A stretch of DNA of 64,000 nt, taken from the NCBI GenBank assembly GCA_965178125.1, contig OZ237745.1, positions 1,288,735 through 1,352,734 of the forward strand, written 5' to 3'. A program made the translations under genes and the position numbers. This document shows, in pieces, positions 38,401 through 49,796 of this stretch. This DNA is from Bilabrum cf. latius (Eukaryota > Bigyra: Bicosoecida > Bigyra > Bicosoecida). The notes under the pieces are model-generated. The model saw nothing but the letters and a program-made list of their open reading frames with translations, made no database searches and was not told the DNA's origin. Every line of letters starts with the position of its first letter. The first letter of the stretch is position 1.

Positions 38401-39995
38401 TGCTTTGCTCCTTCAGCAGCTATTGCTTGGCTACTTGCACTGGTGGCCTCGGGCTCGCGTCCAGCACCGCCTTTCAAAGTAGATTGGTGTACCGTTCCGT
38501 CCATAGGTGCTGTCGCCGTGGCTGAGACCATGGCTTCCCGGCTCTGCGCGACTGTCTCCACGTAATTCAACGAGGGGGCATCTATCGGCACACTCAAGCT
38601 TCCAGATGCTAGCCCACCGGTGTCTGCGTGTGAAGCTGTGCCTTGAGATGCATGCCTGCTCGTATCCTCAGAGATGACCAAGCTCCCAGTAGCTTGAGCA
38701 GGCGTGTAATCTCTGGATTGCACTGACGATCCGCCAGAAGATGGTGCGCCCAGCCCCGTCCAAGGCACCGGTCGGATCCCCCCTGGAGTGGCGATCACTA
38801 CATCTGATTGCTGCAGTCCTGTCGCGCCAAGCATTGTGTTGATATGATGATACCAAACATCTCGATTACAAATACCCGCTCCTTGTATAGTCCAACTTTG
38901 ACTCGAACATTGTCTGTCGGGGCTTGCCGCAGACGAACAGAACTCGATGTCAATTCGCCAATCAAAAGCAGTTGATTTCGATCTATCGCCAGGACTACTG
39001 AGATGATTACCAGCCTGGCTTCCTACTGAGTCTTGATCTGGACGCACAATCGTGCATGATCGCACGTCAAGAAGTGAGGCTGAGACATGCTCCTCCCAGC
39101 CGTCTGGGACACTGCATCGACGTGGTCTCGAATGCGAAGAGGCACAGCTCGTACCATGGCCAGAAGCAGTGGGGCGGCACAACGCCAGTGCTTTTGCAGA
39201 AAGATCAATGACAAGGCAAAGCTAGTGGTCAACTTCCGTGCCTCCTATTGCCGGCAACGCCGATGAATCGCTTGACGGCCCGTGCAATTCTCGCGCAGAC
39301 GAGCCTGCAGCCGTGGACTTGCGCGGAGTGGGATCCTCCTGATTCCCCGAGGGCAAACCTGGCGTGCCTCCAAAGCAAGGGAAACACCCAATAATACATG
39401 ATGTTGCAGGATCCCCTTGAGAATCGCTGGATGCCCTGCCAGAGCTAGGTGTGGGTCTACCCTCCAGAGAGCCACCAGTACCTACCTGCCGATCCTTCAA
39501 CTTCAATATCACAGATGGTATATATTGTATCGTACCATGTACTATGCCGCAGAAACAGTAGTTCTCGCTGCCATAGAGAATCCTTGGTACGAAACTCTCG
39601 GTTTCAGAAGAGTCTTCCCACGGAATCGCCGGTGGGACTTGCTTCAAAGCGACCAACAACGCAAGGCGGACCAGCTTCCCGCGGGATCTGTCTATGACAT
39701 CGCTGCGCTGCTCCATCGGCTGCATCTGCCGAACTGCACGGTCTAAAGTGGACCCCACAATGTTCAACCCTTCAAGCATCTTTCGAATGGTGCCGACGTC
39801 CTTTGAAGTCGTTTCCATCGGAATGAGCACGCCATGCACATATGAATTCGGCAGGTTGTGAAGACCCAAGCATTCAAACGATCCAGCTATCACATGGACA
39901 CGCCGGGTTTCGCATGCTTGTTCCAATTTAGATGGATTGTACTGGTCTTGCACGTCGTAAATGCAAACCTTCCCAAACACGGGAACCGCAGTCAT
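35475..39995 (-). CDS. Large Ser-rich protein of unknown function
   Basis: One frame from ATG 39995 to TGA at 35475-35477, 1,506 codons, broken only by UAG (about a dozen, for example 39222, 37374, 36237, 35487). I walked the interval 36489-37373 codon by codon and found no TAA or TGA. The first about 190 residues look folded (segments VHVIAGSFECLGLHNLP, KLVRLALLVALKQVPPAIPW and FCGIVHGTIQYIPSVILKL). A second folded-looking stretch lies around 37.5-38.3 kb (FAWIHSPIGVIGRIRVDML, LREQLPFMSQVQAMALLAA). The remainder is Ser/Ala/Gly/Arg-rich and probably disordered, with a short charged helix near the C-terminus (RLRQELHQLTKDSRRKMEE). I recognise no family. It is divergent from DIS3 with only 163 bp between starts. 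Confidence 0.75.
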
Positions 39996-40158
39996 CTCCT
40001 CATTGAATTTAAGAACGGCCGTACAATGAGTTTTAAGACGTTTTGGGTAGTGTTAAACTTCCATCAAGGAAAGGTTCGCTGGAAGGTTGCGTACGTTCGT
40101 CCTGTGCTCCAACAAAAAAGGCCTTCAAAACCCATACTCATCAGCAAAATTGACGCAT
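39996..40158. promoter_or_regulatory. Divergent promoter region of DIS3 and the Ser-rich gene
   Basis: A 163-bp gap between start codons. It includes an ATG at 40023-40025 (MSFKTFW...) that could start an alternative DIS3 first exon, but the frame from 40159 needs no extra exon. Confidence 0.45.
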
Positions 40159-43100
40159 ATGCGATTCTCTCGACATACGCGGCGCGGAAGGGTTTAGCGT
40201 GTGTCAAGGGAGAGGTATCTGCGCGATGATATCGGGTGCTTGTCAGAGCTCTGCCCATTGCAAGGCGGCCTGGAGGCAGAAGAAGACGAAGTCGGAATGG
40301 ATCCAGAAGCTAATTTTAGTGGGGCTTTCAGCGATAGTCGTACTCACGGGTCTCAAAGGTACGGTCCTGCATAGGGCAAGCTGCTGTCTGCAAGACCAAA
40401 GGACAGGAGGTACATAGTTGTCGATACAAACGTGTGCATCCGGCAAATCGATATGCTGGAGCTAGAGTGCGATGCACTAGGAGATGTCGTGATTTCACAG
40501 TCGGTGGCTGAAGAAGTTCGGCATCGCAACACCGCAGCATGGTCGAGGCTCAAGGCGCTCATTAACTCGCAATCCAGGCGATTTGTGTTCTTCCCGAATA
40601 CCTGCCACTCAGAAACATTTGTGACTAAGCAGCCAAGCGAATCGCCGAATGACTACAATGACCGATGCATCCGGCGGGTGTGCAGTTTCTACAACCAGGA
40701 ACTTGGCAAGCACGGCCTGCAGGCGGTGCTGCTCTCTGACGATCGAGAGTGCAGACGGCTCGCCAAGGATGAGGGGATCCAGGCAATGTCATCGCACGAT
40801 TTTGTGAAGCAGTATCAGAAGGAGTACCCCCGTCTTGCAGATCTGCTCGTGCGGGCAGGCTCAGGCGACGAGCAGGCCGGTGGCCGTGACAGGCCCAGTG
40901 CACCTGGCAGGGCAGGCGCGATGTCGACTCAGGGCAAACGGTAGACTCGATTCGACCCTCACTTGGGGCTGCAGGAGCTCGAGACTGGTTTGAGGTCTGG
41001 CTCCCTGCTAGCCGGCAGCTTCCGAGTCAACAGGGAGTGCTGGTTCGAGGGCAATGTGTCGGTCAGGCTGGGACAGGACGTGGGGCAGCACGCCGCACAG
41101 CAAGTTGCAAGAATCGCGGCATAGGAACGATCGGACGGTCGTCCGTCAGCCCCAGCGTCATCGTCATCAACAGCAGCAGTTGCTGCAGCTGCTGTGGCCT
41201 CTGCATCTGCCAGCGACTTCGTCGGGGGGTCTCGTCTCGCTGATCGACTGGCACGCGCATGGGAACTGTCGCGACGCACCAAGGCTGAGTCGGCCTCATC
41301 GAAGCCAGTCTCTGTCATGCAAATTCTGGTTCGCGGCTCTCGTGACGTGAATCGAGCCACTGACGGAGACCAGGTGGCTTTGCGGCTGCTTCCAGTGCAG
41401 CAGTGGAAGAAGCAGTCAAGGAAGATCGCAGTTGCACCAGCCACTGGGATTGAGTAGCAAGCGGGATCAAGCGAGGCGGATGCGGGGACAGTCGGCGGAG
41501 TGGGCGGCAGCTTTGAGCCAGATGCGATGGCTAAGGCAATGCAGGCAGGATTCAAGCCCACTGCGGAGGTCGTTGGTATCCTCAGGCGAGCTTGGAGGCC
41601 TCTCTGCGGATCCATTGAGGAGGATGCTACTGCCGCCGACGGCGGGGGTTCGGCTCGGGATGGAGCCGTGACTTCGCTGGTGTTCGTACCTGTCGATCCA
41701 CGGTTTCCTAGAGCCCGCATTCGAACCACATAGGCTGCCTCCCTGGCGGGATAGCGGATTGTTGTTGGACTGGATGGGTGGCGGTGCACATCCGCGTTTC
41801 CTGATGGCCACCTGATCCGTATTGTAGGGCCGATTGGAGACCGTGAGACGGAGACAGAGGTCCTGCTATTGGAGCACGACATACCCTCCAATGACTTCAC
41901 AGCTGAGGTGATGGCTTGCCTGCCTCCTCCCACCTGGAATGCAGAAGAAGAGTTCCCGAGCGAAGAGGCGAAAGGCCGGGTGGATTGCCGCGGTTTGACC
42001 GTGTGCTCGATTGACCCACCGGGGTGCAAGGACATCGACGACGCGCTGCATGCCAGGGAGTTGTGGCTCACCGAGGCCGAAGCAGAGGCCGGTATTGCGT
42101 CTTCCAGGCCCACCGTCTAGCTTTGGAGACCAGGTTGCGCCCAGGAGGCTAGGGGGGCATTTGCTACTTAGATCGACCGGGACCGTTGCCAGTTGCCAGT
42201 TGCCAGGATTCCAGCAAAAGAGTTAGACAGACTAGACCTTGACTCGGATGCACGGTCCGGCACCCTGCAGCGTTTCCTCGAGCTAGGTGTTCACATCGCA
42301 GATGTTACGCACTTTGTGCAGCATAATGCTCCGATTGACATTGAGGCAGCCAAGCGCGGCAACACCACCTACTTGACTGAGAGGCGCCTGGACATGCTGC
42401 CGAAGCTTCTGACCGAGACACTCTGCAGTCTACGAGATGACGGGCCGCGCTTCTCGTTCTCTGTGACGTGGCTCTCAAGACCTGAACCTGTTGCGAGGGG
42501 GCTCGCTGACGTCTCTATCGGGCCTCAACCTGCGGGTCAGGCCGGTGCCGCCGTTGCCATCGACAGCGAGTCGAATGAGCTGCCAGAGTTCAGCTACTCT
42601 GTAGTGCGAACTTGCTTCCATAAAAGTATGGTTCTATCGAAGAAGGCGATGACGTATCAGCAGGCGTATGACAGGCTCATTGGAGAGCGTGCGCGAATTG
42701 CTCAGGATCGCGTGGAGGCTCGCAGACTGGCAGCCAGCGACGAATCGCCTGTCCGCCGCCGCCCTGATCCACTTGATCAAGGGGTCTCTTGGATCGCCGA
42801 CGTGGCACGCTTCCTGCGCCGCAAGCGCATCGAAGCGGGTGCGCTCACGCTAGCTAGTCCCGAGGTGAGGTTCCTGCTGGACAGCGAGACCCACGAGCCC
42901 ATCACCGTGCAGGCCTATTAGCACAAGGAAACGAATCGCACGGTGGAGGAGTTCATGCTGTGGGCCAACATCTCTGTCGCTGCTCGAACTACAGAGGTGT
43001 ACCCGAGGTGTGCGGTCCTTCGCAGGCACCCTGCTCCGCAGCCAGGTGCCTTCGACGGGCTGGTCGCTGCTGCCAAGTCCGTTGGCATCGAGCTTGAGAC

Positions 43101-44001
43101 TTCGAGCAGCAAAGCTCTTGCGACAAGCCTTGATGAAGCTGTCAGCAGCGACAATCCTTGGTTGAACAAGATTCTCAGGATTCTGGCCACCAGGTGCATG
43201 CAGCAGGCCGTATACTTCCCTTCGGGCGAATGCTCGCCGGCGTAGTACCTGCACTACGGACTTGCTACTCCCATCTACACCCATTTCACGAGTCCTATTC
43301 GAAGGTATGCGGATGTGATGGTCCACAGATTGTTGGCTGGCTGCATCGAACAGGGCATCTTACCTCACGAGTACGAAGACCGGTAGTGGATGCGCCGAGT
43401 CACTAGCAACCTCAACACCAGGCACTACAACAGCCAGATTGCCGGGCGTGCATCGGCAGCTCTATTCACGCAGATCTTTTTCGCTGGCAAGCCGAAAGAA
43501 GAGGAGGCCCTTGTGCTGCGTGTCCGGCGCAATGGGATCGTGGTTCTCGTGCCGAGCTACGGGCTCGAGGGGTCAGTGATGCTGGTTTGCCCCAGGAAGT
43601 ACAGGGACACAGATGCAGAGAAGCAGTGGGCAGTTCACGAAGAGTCAGAGCTGGAGCTGAATACTGAAGCTACTTCTTTGACTTTCACCCCATCTAGTAC
43701 TAGTGCAGCCAGTGGTGCAAGCGATGTGGCCAAGGCACCGGTCACGATAAAGCTATTTGACAAGGTCAGGATATTGCTGTCAGTGTAGGAAAGGGACAGG
43801 GCGCGGTAGAGGCATGAACTGACGTACCGGCTGGTGGACCCTCCGCTTCATGCCCGGGAGGATAGCGATTCTGCGATTGTCGGTAGCAAGCGGGTTGCAC
43901 CAGAGCCTCCAAGCGGGAGCGTGCAGTAGGCGGGTAGTTCAGCGACGGCAGCCACTTCAAAGCAATCGAGCGGATCGAGGGCCAAGAAGAGACGCCGATG
44001 A
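40159..44001 (+). CDS. DIS3: DIS3/Rrp44, exosome 3'-5' exoribonuclease and endonuclease
   Basis: Catalytic subunit of the RNA exosome. One frame, ATG 40159 to TGA 43999-44001, 1,280 codons, with about fifteen UAGs. The N-terminus has the family signature [11 protein letters not shown]. The PIN endonuclease domain keeps all four metal-binding acids: [18 protein letters not shown] and LSDDRE. Cold-shock-like domains follow ([35 protein letters not shown]). The RNB domain has [20 protein letters not shown] with its catalytic Asp cluster, [53 protein letters not shown] and [21 protein letters not shown]; the S1-type region (YGLEGSVML) follows. Several UAGs sit where relatives have Gln. An insertion of about 70 residues separates HAREL from LELGVHIAD (about 42064-42275); it could be an unspliced intron. 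The gene ends under 100 bp from the minisatellite that borders the first telomere array. Confidence 0.96.
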
Positions 44002-44092
44002 TGCTGCGTTCATTTTATGCCCATGCAGGGATACTTACACACACATTTCTGTAGAAATACTGTTACGTGCCCTTCGCAATGCATCCATCGAG

Positions 44093-44371
44093 CACCCACG
44101 GTCACACCCACTGCCCATCCAGCGCACCCCCTGCCCACCCACGGTCACACCCACTGCCCATCCAGCGCGCCCCCTGCCCACCCACGGTCACACCCACTGC
44201 CCATCCAGCGCACCCCCTGCCCACCCACGGTCACACCCACTGCCCATCCAGCGCACCCCCTGCCCACCCACGGTCACACCCACTGCCCATCCAGCGCACC
44301 CCCTGCCCACCCACGGTCACACCCACTGCCCATCCAGCGCACCCCCTGCCCACCCACGGTCACACCCACTT
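44093..44371. repeat. 43-bp minisatellite, about six copies
   Basis: Tandem units with period 43 (GGTCAC at 44100, 44143, 44186 and onward); the unit contains CACCCACTGCCCATCCAGCG. Copies are nearly identical (one A/G change at about 44169). It fills the gap between DIS3 and telomere array 1 and ends abruptly where the telomere-like sequence starts. The C-rich strand is on plus, opposite in bias to the telomere repeats. Confidence 0.95.
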
Positions 44372-44930
44372 TTTAGGGGTTTTACTTAGGGTTTAGGTTA
44401 GGGTTAGGGTTAGGGTTAGGGTTAGGGTTAGGGTTAGGGTTAGGGTTAGGGTTAGGGTTAGGGTTAGGGTTAGGGTTAGGGTTAGGGTTAGGGTTAGGGT
44501 TAGGGTTAGGGTTAGGGTTAGGGTTAGGGTTAGGGTTAGGGTTAGGGTTAGGGTTAGGGTTAGGGTTAGGGTTAGGGTTAGGGTTAGGGTTAGGGTTAGG
44601 GTTAGGGTTAGGGTTAGGGTTAGGGTTAGGGTTAGGGTTAGGGTTAGGGTTAGGGTTAGGGTAGGGTTAGGGTTAGGGTTAGGGTTAGGGTTAGGGTTAG
44701 GGTTAGGGTTAGGGTTAGGGTTAGGGTTAGGGTTAGGGTTAGGGTTAGGGTTAGGGTTAGGGTTAGGGTTAGGGTTAGGGTTAGGGTTAGGGTTAGGGTT
44801 AGGGTTAGGGTTAGGGTTAGGGTTAGGGTTAGGGTTAGGGTTAGGGTTAGGGTTAGGGTTAGGGTTAGGGTTAGGGTTAGGGTTAGGGTTAGGGTTAGGG
44901 TTAGGGTTAGGGTTAGGGTTAGGGTTAGGG
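44372..44930 (+). repeat. Interstitial telomere array 1, (TTAGGG)n
   Basis: A degenerate start (TTTTTAGGGGTTTTACTTAG) settles into perfect TTAGGG units, about 90 copies, with one unit lacking a T near 44661. The G-rich strand reads left to right, the orientation expected of a chromosome end on the right. Confidence 0.97.
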
Positions 44931-44990
44931 TATCTATTATAAAGTCAGGGACAGGGTCGGGGAAAAATATTTTCATCTTCACTTTTTGAC
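44931..44990 (+). repeat. Conserved telomere-exit junction, copy 1
   Basis: Starts TATCTATTATAAAGTCAGGG directly after the last TTAGGG and runs through GACAGGGTCGGGG into an A/T-rich stretch and the 155-bp satellite. The same junction follows telomere arrays 2, 3 and 4 (57143, 60225, 63685). Confidence 0.9.
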
Positions 44991-46798
44991 AAAATCCTGC
45001 GGGATACGATCTCGGCAACCACAGGAGATATGAAGACCGTTCAAATTGCGTTGGGACGGCCTAGGGCCACATCATTGGCCAAATGTTCCTCAGGTTCCGC
45101 TTTTGACGCGCGGCGCCAATATTGGGCCTTGAAGATTTTCATGCTGAAATCCTGCGGGATACGATCTCGGCAACCACAGGAGATATGAAGACCGTTCAAA
45201 TTGCGTTGGGACGGCCTAGGGCCACAACATTGGCCAAATGTTCCTCAGGTTCCGCTTTTGACGCGCGGCGCCAATATTGGGCCTTGAAGATTTTCATGCT
45301 GAAATCCTGCGGGATACGATCTCGGCAACCACAGGAGATATGAAGACCGTTCAAATTGCGTTGGGACGGCCTAGGGCCACAACATTGGCCAAATGTTCCT
45401 CAGGTTCCGCTTTTGACGCGCGGCGCCAATATTGGGCCTTGAAGATTTTCATGCTGAAATCCTGCGGGATACGATCTCGGCAACCACAGGAGATATGAAG
45501 ACCGTTAAAATTGCATTGGGACGGCCTAGAGCCACATCATTGGCCAAATGTTCCTCAGGTTCCGCTTTTGACGCGCGGCGCCAATATTGGGCCTTGAAGA
45601 TTTTCATGCTGAAATCCTGCGGGATACGATCTCGGCAACCACAGGAGATATGAAGACCGTTCAAATTGCGTTGGGACGGCCTAGGGCCACATCATTGGCC
45701 AAATGTTCCTCAGGTTCCGCTTTTGACGCGCGGCGCCAATATTGGGCCTTGAAGATTTTCATGCTGAAATCCTGCGGGATACGATCTCGGCAACCACAGG
45801 AGATATGAAGACCGTTCAAATTGCGTTGGGACGGCCTAGAGCCACATCATTGGCCAAATGTTCCTCAGGTTCCGCTTTTGACGCGCGGCGCCAATATTGG
45901 GCCTTGAAGATTTTCATGCTGAAATCCTGCGGGATACGATCTCGGCAACCACAGGAGATATGAAGACCGTTCAAATTGCGTTGGGACGGCCTAGGGCCAC
46001 ATCATTGGCCAAATGTTCCTCAGGTTCCGCTTTTGACGCGCGGCGCCAATATTGGGCCTTGAAGATTTTCATGCTGAAATCCTGCGGGATACGATCTCGG
46101 CAACCACAGGAGATATGAAGACCGTTCAAATTGCGTTGGGACGGCCTAGAGCCACATCATTGGCCAAATGTTCCTCAGGTTCCGCTTTTGACGCGCGGCG
46201 CCAATATTGGGCCTTGAAGATTTTCATGCTGAAATCCTGCGGGATACGATCTCGGCAACCACAGGAGATATGAAGACCGTTCAAATTGCGTTGGGACGGC
46301 CTAGGGCCACAACATTGGCCAAATGTTCCTCAGGTTCCGCTTTTGACGCGCAGCGCCAATATTGGGCCTTGAAGATTTTCATGCTGAAATCCTGCGGGAT
46401 ACGATCTCGGCAACCACAGGAGATATGAAGACCGTTCAAATTGCGTTGGGACGGCCTAGGGCCACATCATTGGCCAAATGTTCCTCAGGTTCCGCTTTTG
46501 ACGCGCGGCGCCAATATTGGGCCTTGAAGATTTTCATGCTGAAATCCTGCGGGATACGATCTCGGCAACCACAGGAGATATGAAGACCGTTAAAATTGCA
46601 TTGGGACGGCCTAGGGCCACAACATTGGCCAAATGTTCCTCAGGTTCCGCTTTTGACGCACGGCGCCAATATTGGGCCTTGAAGATTTTCATGCTGAAAT
46701 CCTGCGGGATACGATCTCGGCAACCACAGGAGATATGAAGACCGTTCAAATTGCGTTGGGACGGCCTAGGGCCACAACATTGGCCAAATGTTCCTCAG
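44991..46798 (+). repeat. 155-bp satellite, subfamily A, about 11.6 copies
   Basis: Period 155 exactly (repeated landmarks at 45122, 45277, 45432 through 46672). The unit includes TACGATCTCGGCAACCACAG, GAAGACCGTT and GGGACGGCCTAG. Copies differ at a few sites, for example CATCATTGG versus CAACATTGG and TTCAAATTGCG versus TTAAAATTGCA. The last copy is truncated and passes into GATTCATTGTACTTCATTCA, the array exit. The 71-73-codon ORFs in each unit are by-products of the repetition. Confidence 0.96.
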
Positions 46799-46835
46799 AT
46801 TCATTGTACTTCATTCAGTGCAAGTATGGCGTATT

Positions 46836-49531
46836 GAAACCTACTCGGGGGAGGTTTCAAAACCTACCCAGGGCGGTTTCAAAACCTACCCAGGGCGGTT
46901 TCAAAACCTACCCAGGGCGGTTTCAAAACCTACCCAGGGCGGTTTCAAAACCTACCCAGGGCGGTTTCAAAACCTACCCAGGGCGGTTTCAAAACCTACC
47001 CAGGGCGGTTTCAAAACCTACCCAGGGCGGTTTCAAAACCTACCCAGGGCGGTTTCAAAACCTACCCAGGGCGGTTTCAAAACCTACCCAGGGCGGTTTC
47101 AAAACCTACCCAGGGCGGTTTCAAAACCTACCCAGGGCGGTTTCAAAACCTACCCAGGGCGGTTTCAAAACCTACCCAGGGCGGTTTCAAAACCTACCCA
47201 GGGCGGTTTCAAAACCTACCCAGGGCGGTTTCAAAACCTACCCAGGGCGGTTTCAAAACCTACCCAGGGCGGTTTCAAAACCTACCCAGGGCGGTTTCAA
47301 AACCTACCCAGGGCGGTTTCAAAACCTACCCAGGGCGGTTTCAAAACCTACCCAGGGCGGTTTCAAAACCTACCCAGGGCGGTTTCAAAACCTACCCAGG
47401 GCGGTTTCAAAACCTACCCAGGGCGGTTTCAAAACCTACCCAGGGCGGTTTCAAAACCTACCCAGGGCGGTTTCAAAACCTACCCAGGGCGGTTTCAAAA
47501 CCTACCCAGGGCGGTTTCAAAACCTACCCAGGGCGGTTTCAAAACCTACCCAGGGCGGTTTCAAAACCTACCCAGGGCGGTTTCAAAACCTACCCAGGGC
47601 GGTTTCAAAACCTACCCAGGGCGGTTTCAAAACCTACCCAGGGCGGTTTCAAAACCTACCCAGGGCGGTTTCAAAACCTACCCAGGGCGGTTTCAAAACC
47701 TACCCAGGGCGGTTTCAAAACCTACCCAGGGCGGTTTCAAAACCTACCCAGGGCGGTTTCAAAACCTACCCAGGGCGGTTTCAAAACCTACCCAGGGCGG
47801 TTTCAAAACCTACCCAGGGAGGTTTCAAAACCTACCCAGGGCGGTTTCAAAACCTACCCAGGGCGGTTTCAAAACCTACCCAGGGCGGTTTCAAAACCTA
47901 CCCAGGGCGGTTTCAAAACCTACCCAGGGCGGTTTCAAAACCTACCCAGGGCGGTTTCAAAACCTACCCAGGGCGGTTTCAAAACCTACCCAGGGCGGTT
48001 TCAAAACCTACCCAGGGCGGTTTCAAAACCTACCCAGGGCGGTTTCAAAACCTACCCAGGGCGGTTTCAAAACCTACCCAGGGCGGTTTCAAAACCTACC
48101 CAGGGCGGTTTCAAAACCTACCCAGGGCGGTTTCGAAACCTACCCAGGGCGGTTTCAAAACCTACCCAGGGCGGTTTCAAAACCTACCCAGGGCGGTTTC
48201 AAAACCTACCCAGGGCGGTTTCAAAACCTACCCAGGGCGGTTTCAAAACCTACCCAGGGCGGTTTCAAAACCTACCCAGGGCGGTTTCAAAACCTACCCA
48301 GGGCGGTTTCAAAACCTACCCAGGGCGGTTTCAAAACCTACCCAGGGCGGTTTCAAAACCTACCCAGGGCGGTTTCAAAACCTACCCAGGGCGGTTTCAA
48401 AACCTACCCAGGGCGGTTTCAAAACCTACCCAGGGCGGTTTCAAAACCTACCCAGGGCGGTTTCAAAACCTACCCAGGGCGGTTTCAAAACCTACCCAGG
48501 GCGGTTTCAAAACCTACCCAGGGCGGTTTCAAAACCTACCCAGGGCGGTTTCAAAACCTACCCAGGGCGGTTTCAAAACCTACCCAGGGCGGTTTCAAAA
48601 CCTACCCAGGGAGGTTTCAAAACCTACCCAGGGAGGTTTCAAAACCTACCCAGGGCGGTTTCAAAACCTACCCAGGGCGGTTTCAAAACCTACCCAGGGC
48701 GGTTTCAAAACCTACCCAGGGCGGTTTCAAAACCTACCCAGGGCGGTTTCAAAACCTACCCAGGGCGGTTTCAAAACCTACCCAGGGCGGTTTCAAAACC
48801 TACCCAGGGCGGTTTCAAAACCTACCCAGGGCGGTTTCAAAACCTACCCAGGGCGGTTTCAAAACCTACCCAGGGCGGTTTCAAAACCTACCCAGGGCGG
48901 TTTCAAAACCTACCCAGGGCGGTTTCAAAACCTACCCAGGGCGGTTTCAAAACCTACCCAGGGCGGTTTCAAAACCTACCCAGGGAGGTTTCAAAACCTA
49001 CCCAGGGAGGTTTCAAAACCTACCCAGGGAGGTTTCAAAACCTACCCAGGGAGGTTTCAAAACCTACCCAGGGAGGTTTCAAAACCTACCCAGGGAGGTT
49101 TCAAAACCTACCCAGGGAGGTTTCAAAACCTACCCAGGGCGGTTTCAAAACCTACCCAGGGCGGTTTCAAAACCTACCCAGGGCGGTTTCAAAACCTACC
49201 CAGGGCGGTTTCAAAACCTACCCAGGGCGGTTTCAAAACCTACCCAGGGCGGTTTCAAAACCTACCCAGGGCGGTTTCAAAACCTACCCAGGGCGGTTTC
49301 AAAACCTACCCAGGGAGGTTTCAAAACCTACCCAGGGAGGTTTCAAAACCTACCCAGGGAGGTTTCAAAACCTACCCAGGGAGGTTTCAAAACCTACCCA
49401 GGGAGGTTTCAAAACCTACCCAGGGAGGTTTCAAAACCTACCCAGGGAGGTTTCAAAACCTACCCAGGGAGGTTTCAAAACCTACCCAGGGAGGTTTCAA
49501 AACCTACCCAGGGAGGTTTGAAACCTACCCT
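46836..49531 (+). repeat. 22-bp satellite, about 120 copies
   Basis: Unit GGTTTCAAAACCTACCCAGG plus GC, period 22. A variant unit ending GA instead of GC is rare before 48600 and then occurs in runs (about 48600-48640, 48970-49130, 49300-49520), a higher-order pattern typical of unequal exchange. First and last units are degenerate. Three unit lengths make 66 bp, so plus-strand frames stay open for over 900 codons without meaning. Confidence 0.97.
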
Positions 49532-49796
49532 AGGTGTGGGTTTGGGAATCCAGTGGTTATTGACCGATATTCAATGTTGTGGCTCGTTCTACGTAGCCAT
49601 ATGTATGCGTTAACCTCCTTGGTCGATACATCGCTTTGACATCAGGTATTCGTTGGCTTATAGTCAAGACTAAATAGATTGCGTCCTGGCTCCTACTATC
49701 CCGTCCTAACGGGTCACTGGCTGGCACTCTGGCAAGCTCCTCTCACAAGCTGGCCCAGCTGCCACTGACCTCAATTGGTATCCGCCTGGCTGCTTT
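49532..49796. other. Unassigned spacer between satellite and gene island
   Basis: About 265 bp of unique sequence following the 22-bp array. No ORF, RNA gene or repeat recognised. It holds the 3' flank of the minus-strand gene. Confidence 0.5.

Noticed and set aside
1-44001. Reading the region as a pseudogene cluster full of nonsense mutations
   Set aside because: Only TAG interrupts the frames; TAA, TGA and frameshifts are absent over tens of kilobases, and catalytic residues are intact. Random decay would not spare two of three stops.
1-44001. UAG as pyrrolysine, or programmed readthrough of individual stops
   Set aside because: There are far too many sites in every gene, with no shared context, and they fall at Gln positions in conserved blocks.
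1-44001. Ciliate-type code with both UAA and UAG as Gln
   Set aside because: Three genes end at UAA right after their expected C-termini, and no in-frame UAA was met inside conserved domains.
44656-45018. Leu-Thr repeat ORF on the minus strand
   Set aside because: Translation of the telomere C-strand (CTAACC)n; no coding evidence.
45122-46738. Repeated 71-73-codon ORFs
   Set aside because: One per 155-bp satellite unit; the unit length is not a multiple of three and there are no gene-like features.
44093-49531. CRISPR-like direct repeats
   Set aside because: Units are contiguous with no unique spacers, in a eukaryotic subtelomere; these are mini- and satellite arrays.
46672-49613. Two overlapping ORFs of over 940 codons with a 22-residue repeat
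   Set aside because: Frames stay open only because the 22-bp satellite lacks stops in these frames; several frames are open at once.
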